Positions 6,733 to 8,462 of a DNA stretch of 8,462 bases are shown here, in pieces. Numbering within the stretch: the first letter of the stretch is position 1; every line of letters starts with the position of its first letter. Origin of the DNA: Caldora sp. SIO3E6. GTDB taxonomy: Bacteria > Cyanobacteriota > Cyanobacteriia > Cyanobacteriales > Coleofasciculaceae. The notes beneath the pieces were generated by a model. It saw only the letters and a list, made by a program, of their open reading frames with translations. It ran no database searches and was not told the origin of the DNA. The DNA is taken from the NCBI GenBank assembly GCA_010672185.1, contig JAAHHL010000234.1, positions 1 through 8,462 of the forward strand. Reading direction: 5' to 3'. Made by a program: the position numbers and the translations under genes.

Positions 6733-8070
6733 TTGAAAATTGAGAAGCTAACCGTTAAAAATTTTCGATGTTTTGAGTCATTTGAACTTCAACTAGATGA
6801 CCGCTGTACGGTGTTGATTGGCAATAATGGGTCTGGAAAAACTGCATTGCTAGATGCATTAGCGATCGCAGCAGGTTCGTGGTTTATTGACTTGCACTCA
6901 ATGGATACTCGCTCTCGTTCAATCGTTTCAGAGGAAGTGCGATACCTACGCCAGGAAAAACAGGGAGTTCCTTTCCTAGAACCCCAAACTCCTGCTGGAG
7001 TTGAAGCAACTGGGATAGTCAATGGTCAGTTTTGTCACTGGTCACGATACCTTAATCGTATAGGAGGACGAACAACTTATGGTGATGCTGAAAAGATTCG
7101 TGCTATTGCCACAGAAACACAACATCAAATTAGTCAAGGAGACGATGTTAACCTACCATTAATTGCCTACTATGGTACGGGAAGGTTGTGGGTGCAAAAG
7201 CGTAGTAGTTCTGCACGTCAAGACAATCATCAAATTGGCTCTAGGCTACAGGGCTATATTGATGCTTTGGAACCTAAATCTAATCAAAAACTTTTTGAAG
7301 CATGGATGAAATGGCGTGAGCAAGCTCGGATTGAAGCGTTCGCTGCAACTTTGGCAGAAGGTAACACATTAAACTCTGAGAATGGAAATTATTCAGTTCA
7401 AACTCCTCACCTCACAGGAGTCAAAAACGCAGTGATAGCTTGTATTCCTGAATGTATTGATTTTTACTACAGTGTCAACCATGATCAACTCAGAATTAGA
7501 ATGACAGATGGGCGAATTATTCCCTTCCACATGTTATCAGACGGATATCGAAATTTTGTGGGCATGGTAGCTGATATTGCCTGGAGAAGTGTGCAACTGA
7601 ATCCCCACTTGAGAGCCGATGCACCACGCAGAACACAAGGGATTGTTTTGATTGATGAAATCGATCTACATTTACATCCATCTTGGCAACGGCAAGTACT
7701 AGATAGTTTACTAAATACGTTTAAAAAACTACAATTTGTGGTGACAACTCATTCCCCCCAAGTGATTGCCTCAGCTCAACAACAATGGATGCGTTTACTT
7801 TTAAAAGGAGAGCTTCAGGCACTTAATACTGAGCCAGTCCAAGGAAGAGATACCAACTCTATTTTGCGAGACATTATGGGTACTAGTATTAGACCTGAAC
7901 AAATGCAGAAAAAACTGGATAAACTTCTAAATTTAATTGAAATAGGAGCAATAGTTCAGGCCAGAGAAAAACTAGAAGCTCTAAGGATTGAATTGGGTAA
8001 TAATGACCAAACACTGATGGGTTTGGAATGGGAACTGCATGATATGGAGGTTCACGGTGCGGCAGATTAA
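6733..8070 (+). CDS. AAA/ABC-type ATPase of a Septu-like anti-phage system (PtuA-like)
   Basis: This encodes 445 residues from TTG 6733, beginning MKIEKLTVKNFRCFESFEL, the usual start of SMC/OLD-like AAA ATPases. Walker A is at 30-37 (GNNGSGKT). The YYGTGRLW segment in the first half is also seen in relatives. The ABC-signature-like LSDGYRN is at 268-274, Walker B at 303-311 (GIVLIDEID, with Glu309 as the likely catalytic base) followed by LHLHPSWQ, and the switch/H-loop TTHSPQ around His340. All nucleotide-binding elements are intact. In Septu and in the retron Ec78 system, PtuA is such an ATPase; it assembles with the HNH nuclease PtuB to cut nucleic acid during phage attack. The identification rests mainly on the overlapping downstream frame with a PtuB/TIGR02646-type N-terminus. 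Without that neighbour the safe name would be AAA family ATPase. The gene has a strong Shine-Dalgarno and a rare TTG start. The last 80 residues are probably a helical tail. Confidence 0.85.
   Translation: MKIEKLTVKNFRCFESFELQLDDRCTVLIGNNGSGKTALLDALAIAAGSWFIDLHSMDTRSRSIVSEEVRYLRQEKQGVPFLEPQTPAGVEATGIVNGQFCHWSRYLNRIGGRTTYGDAEKIRAIATETQHQISQGDDVNLPLIAYYGTGRLWVQKRSSSARQDNHQIGSRLQGYIDALEPKSNQKLFEAWMKWREQARIEAFAATLAEGNTLNSENGNYSVQTPHLTGVKNAVIACIPECIDFYYSVNHDQLRIRMTDGRIIPFHMLSDGYRNFVGMVADIAWRSVQLNPHLRADAPRRTQGIVLIDEIDLHLHPSWQRQVLDSLLNTFKKLQFVVTTHSPQVIASAQQQWMRLLLKGELQALNTEPVQGRDTNSILRDIMGTSIRPEQMQKKLDKLLNLIEIGAIVQAREKLEALRIELGNNDQTLMGLEWELHDMEVHGAAD
8046..8050 (+). promoter_or_regulatory. Shine-Dalgarno of the truncated nuclease gene, inside the ATPase gene
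   Basis: GGAGG lies six bases before GTG 8057 and within the last codons of the ATPase gene. It favours GTG 8057 over ATG 8039, and the resulting start VRQINKQTEP fits the family, indicating translational coupling of the two genes. Confidence 0.7.
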
Positions 8071-8233
8071 TAAGCAAACAGAACCAGCTTGTATGCCTGA
8101 TATTCGTCGAGAAGTTCAGGGCATCCTAGAAAAGGAAGACCGGGAAATGCAGTCTGAGGATTGGGACGAAGTAAAAGGCGACCAAAAGCAAGCGATACGT
8201 GAATCACTCGTCCGAGAACAGTGTGGGTTGTAG
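8057..8233 (+). pseudogene. Truncated PtuB/TIGR02646-type HNH endonuclease
   Basis: From GTG 8057 the frame gives only 58 residues before TAG 8231. The sequence begins (M/V)RQINKQTEP and continues through a Trp-Asp motif (EDWDEVKGDQKQAIRESLVREQCGL). This is the characteristic N-terminal region of TIGR02646/PtuB HNH proteins, in which the Gln-x-Gly-Leu is normally followed at once by a Cys-x-x-Cys zinc pair and later the HNH residues. Family members are usually around 200 or more residues. Here none of the three frames after 8231 shows Cys-x-x-Cys or HNH residues before further stops, so the catalytic domain is gone rather than frameshifted. The start overlaps the ATPase stop by 14 bases, typical of the operon. 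A rearrangement near 8230 is likely, since unrelated DNA and a repeat array follow. A functional miniature protein is possible but unlikely. Confidence 0.7.
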
Positions 8234-8300
8234 GGTGTGGGGTCAAATCTTGCGCCGCTATGATCACGAAGAAACACTTTTTCATAATTATTACCATTTT

Positions 8301-8318
8301 ACAGGGGTTTAAGCCTGT
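8301..8318. repeat. Short inverted repeat downstream of the truncated gene
   Basis: ACAGG-ggtttaag-CCTGT has a 5-bp stem and an 8-base loop, and is followed by gtttctt. The stem is too short and the tail too poor in T to call a terminator with confidence. Confidence 0.3.
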
Positions 8319-8330
8319 GTTTCTTGAAAG

Positions 8331-8442
8331 CAATTAGCCATTAGCAATTAGCCATTAGCAATTAGCTATTAGCAATTAGCCATTAGCCATTAGCCATTAG
8401 CCATTAGCCATTAACCATTAGCCATTAGCCATTAGCCATTAG
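8331..8442. repeat. Heptanucleotide tandem array, 16 units
   Basis: Sixteen uninterrupted 7-bp units with consensus ccattag. The first seven alternate between caattag and ccattag (one is ctattag), giving a 14-bp higher-order unit. The remaining nine are ccattag apart from one ccattaa (8408-8414). Long heptanucleotide arrays of this kind (STRR-like) are known from filamentous cyanobacteria. There are no spacers. The array lies about 100 bases beyond the truncation point of the nuclease gene. Confidence 0.95.
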
Positions 8443-8462
8443 CCAGAGTGTTTCTGAAGAGA

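Noticed and set aside
8067..8333. Minus-strand frame of 88 codons
   Set aside because: It is opposite the truncated nuclease and runs through non-coding sequence, with no motif or ribosome binding site.
8331..8442. CRISPR array or iterated origin repeats
   Set aside because: The 7-bp units have no spacers and there is no DnaA-box-like motif or replication gene nearby.
6582..8462. A retron (PtuA-PtuB also occurs with Ec78-type retrons)
   Set aside because: No reverse transcriptase YADD motif or gene is present, and no structured retron RNA is evident upstream of the ATPase, so a stand-alone Septu-like pair fits better.

Overview
The window looks like part of a filamentous, Moorena/Lyngbya-type cyanobacterial chromosome. 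Eight copies of the cyanobacterial HIP1 octamer GCGATCGC can be counted by eye (296, 3090, 3247, 3918, 5218, 5359, 6133, 6862). It has modest GC, several kinds of short tandem repeat, decayed mobile and toxin-antitoxin relics, and a DUF2887-type Rpn-like gene of a sort abundant in these genomes. The genus is an inference; cyanobacterial origin is well supported.

Layout. Positions 1-190 are a minisatellite of 16/17-bp units that runs off the left edge and stops just after a large minus-strand gene (193-3288). That gene encodes an acidic protein of about 1030 residues: three beta-rich conserved modules joined by long low-complexity linkers. Its linkers contain an in-frame 15-bp tandem repeat and an in-frame copy of a small dispersed palindromic repeat. 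From 3289 to 4373 there is no intact gene. Most of this stretch (3495-4330) is bounded by near-identical inverted repeats like those of an insertion sequence. It encloses a chimeric remnant of a PIN-domain toxin and a Panacea (DUF4065) antitoxin, followed two bases later by the broken start of another gene. An Rpn/DUF2887-DUF4351 gene (4374-5231, +) comes next and converges on hisS, histidyl-tRNA synthetase (5298-6581, -), the one clear housekeeping gene.

Divergent from hisS is an AAA/ABC-type ATPase gene (TTG start at 6733, end 8070). It overlaps a GTG-started reading frame (8057-8233) that matches the N-terminus of TIGR02646/PtuB-type HNH endonucleases. Together they form a Septu-like (PtuA-PtuB, also the effector pair of retron Ec78) anti-phage module. 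The nuclease frame stops after 58 codons, just where the Cys-x-x-Cys and HNH region should begin, and is followed by a heptanucleotide array (8331-8442). No reverse transcriptase or retron RNA was seen. The best interpretation is a defence operon whose ATPase is intact but whose nuclease partner has been destroyed.

The genes do not form one pathway. The common theme is a housekeeping gene in accessory DNA being remodelled by repeats, insertion-sequence-like ends and gene decay.
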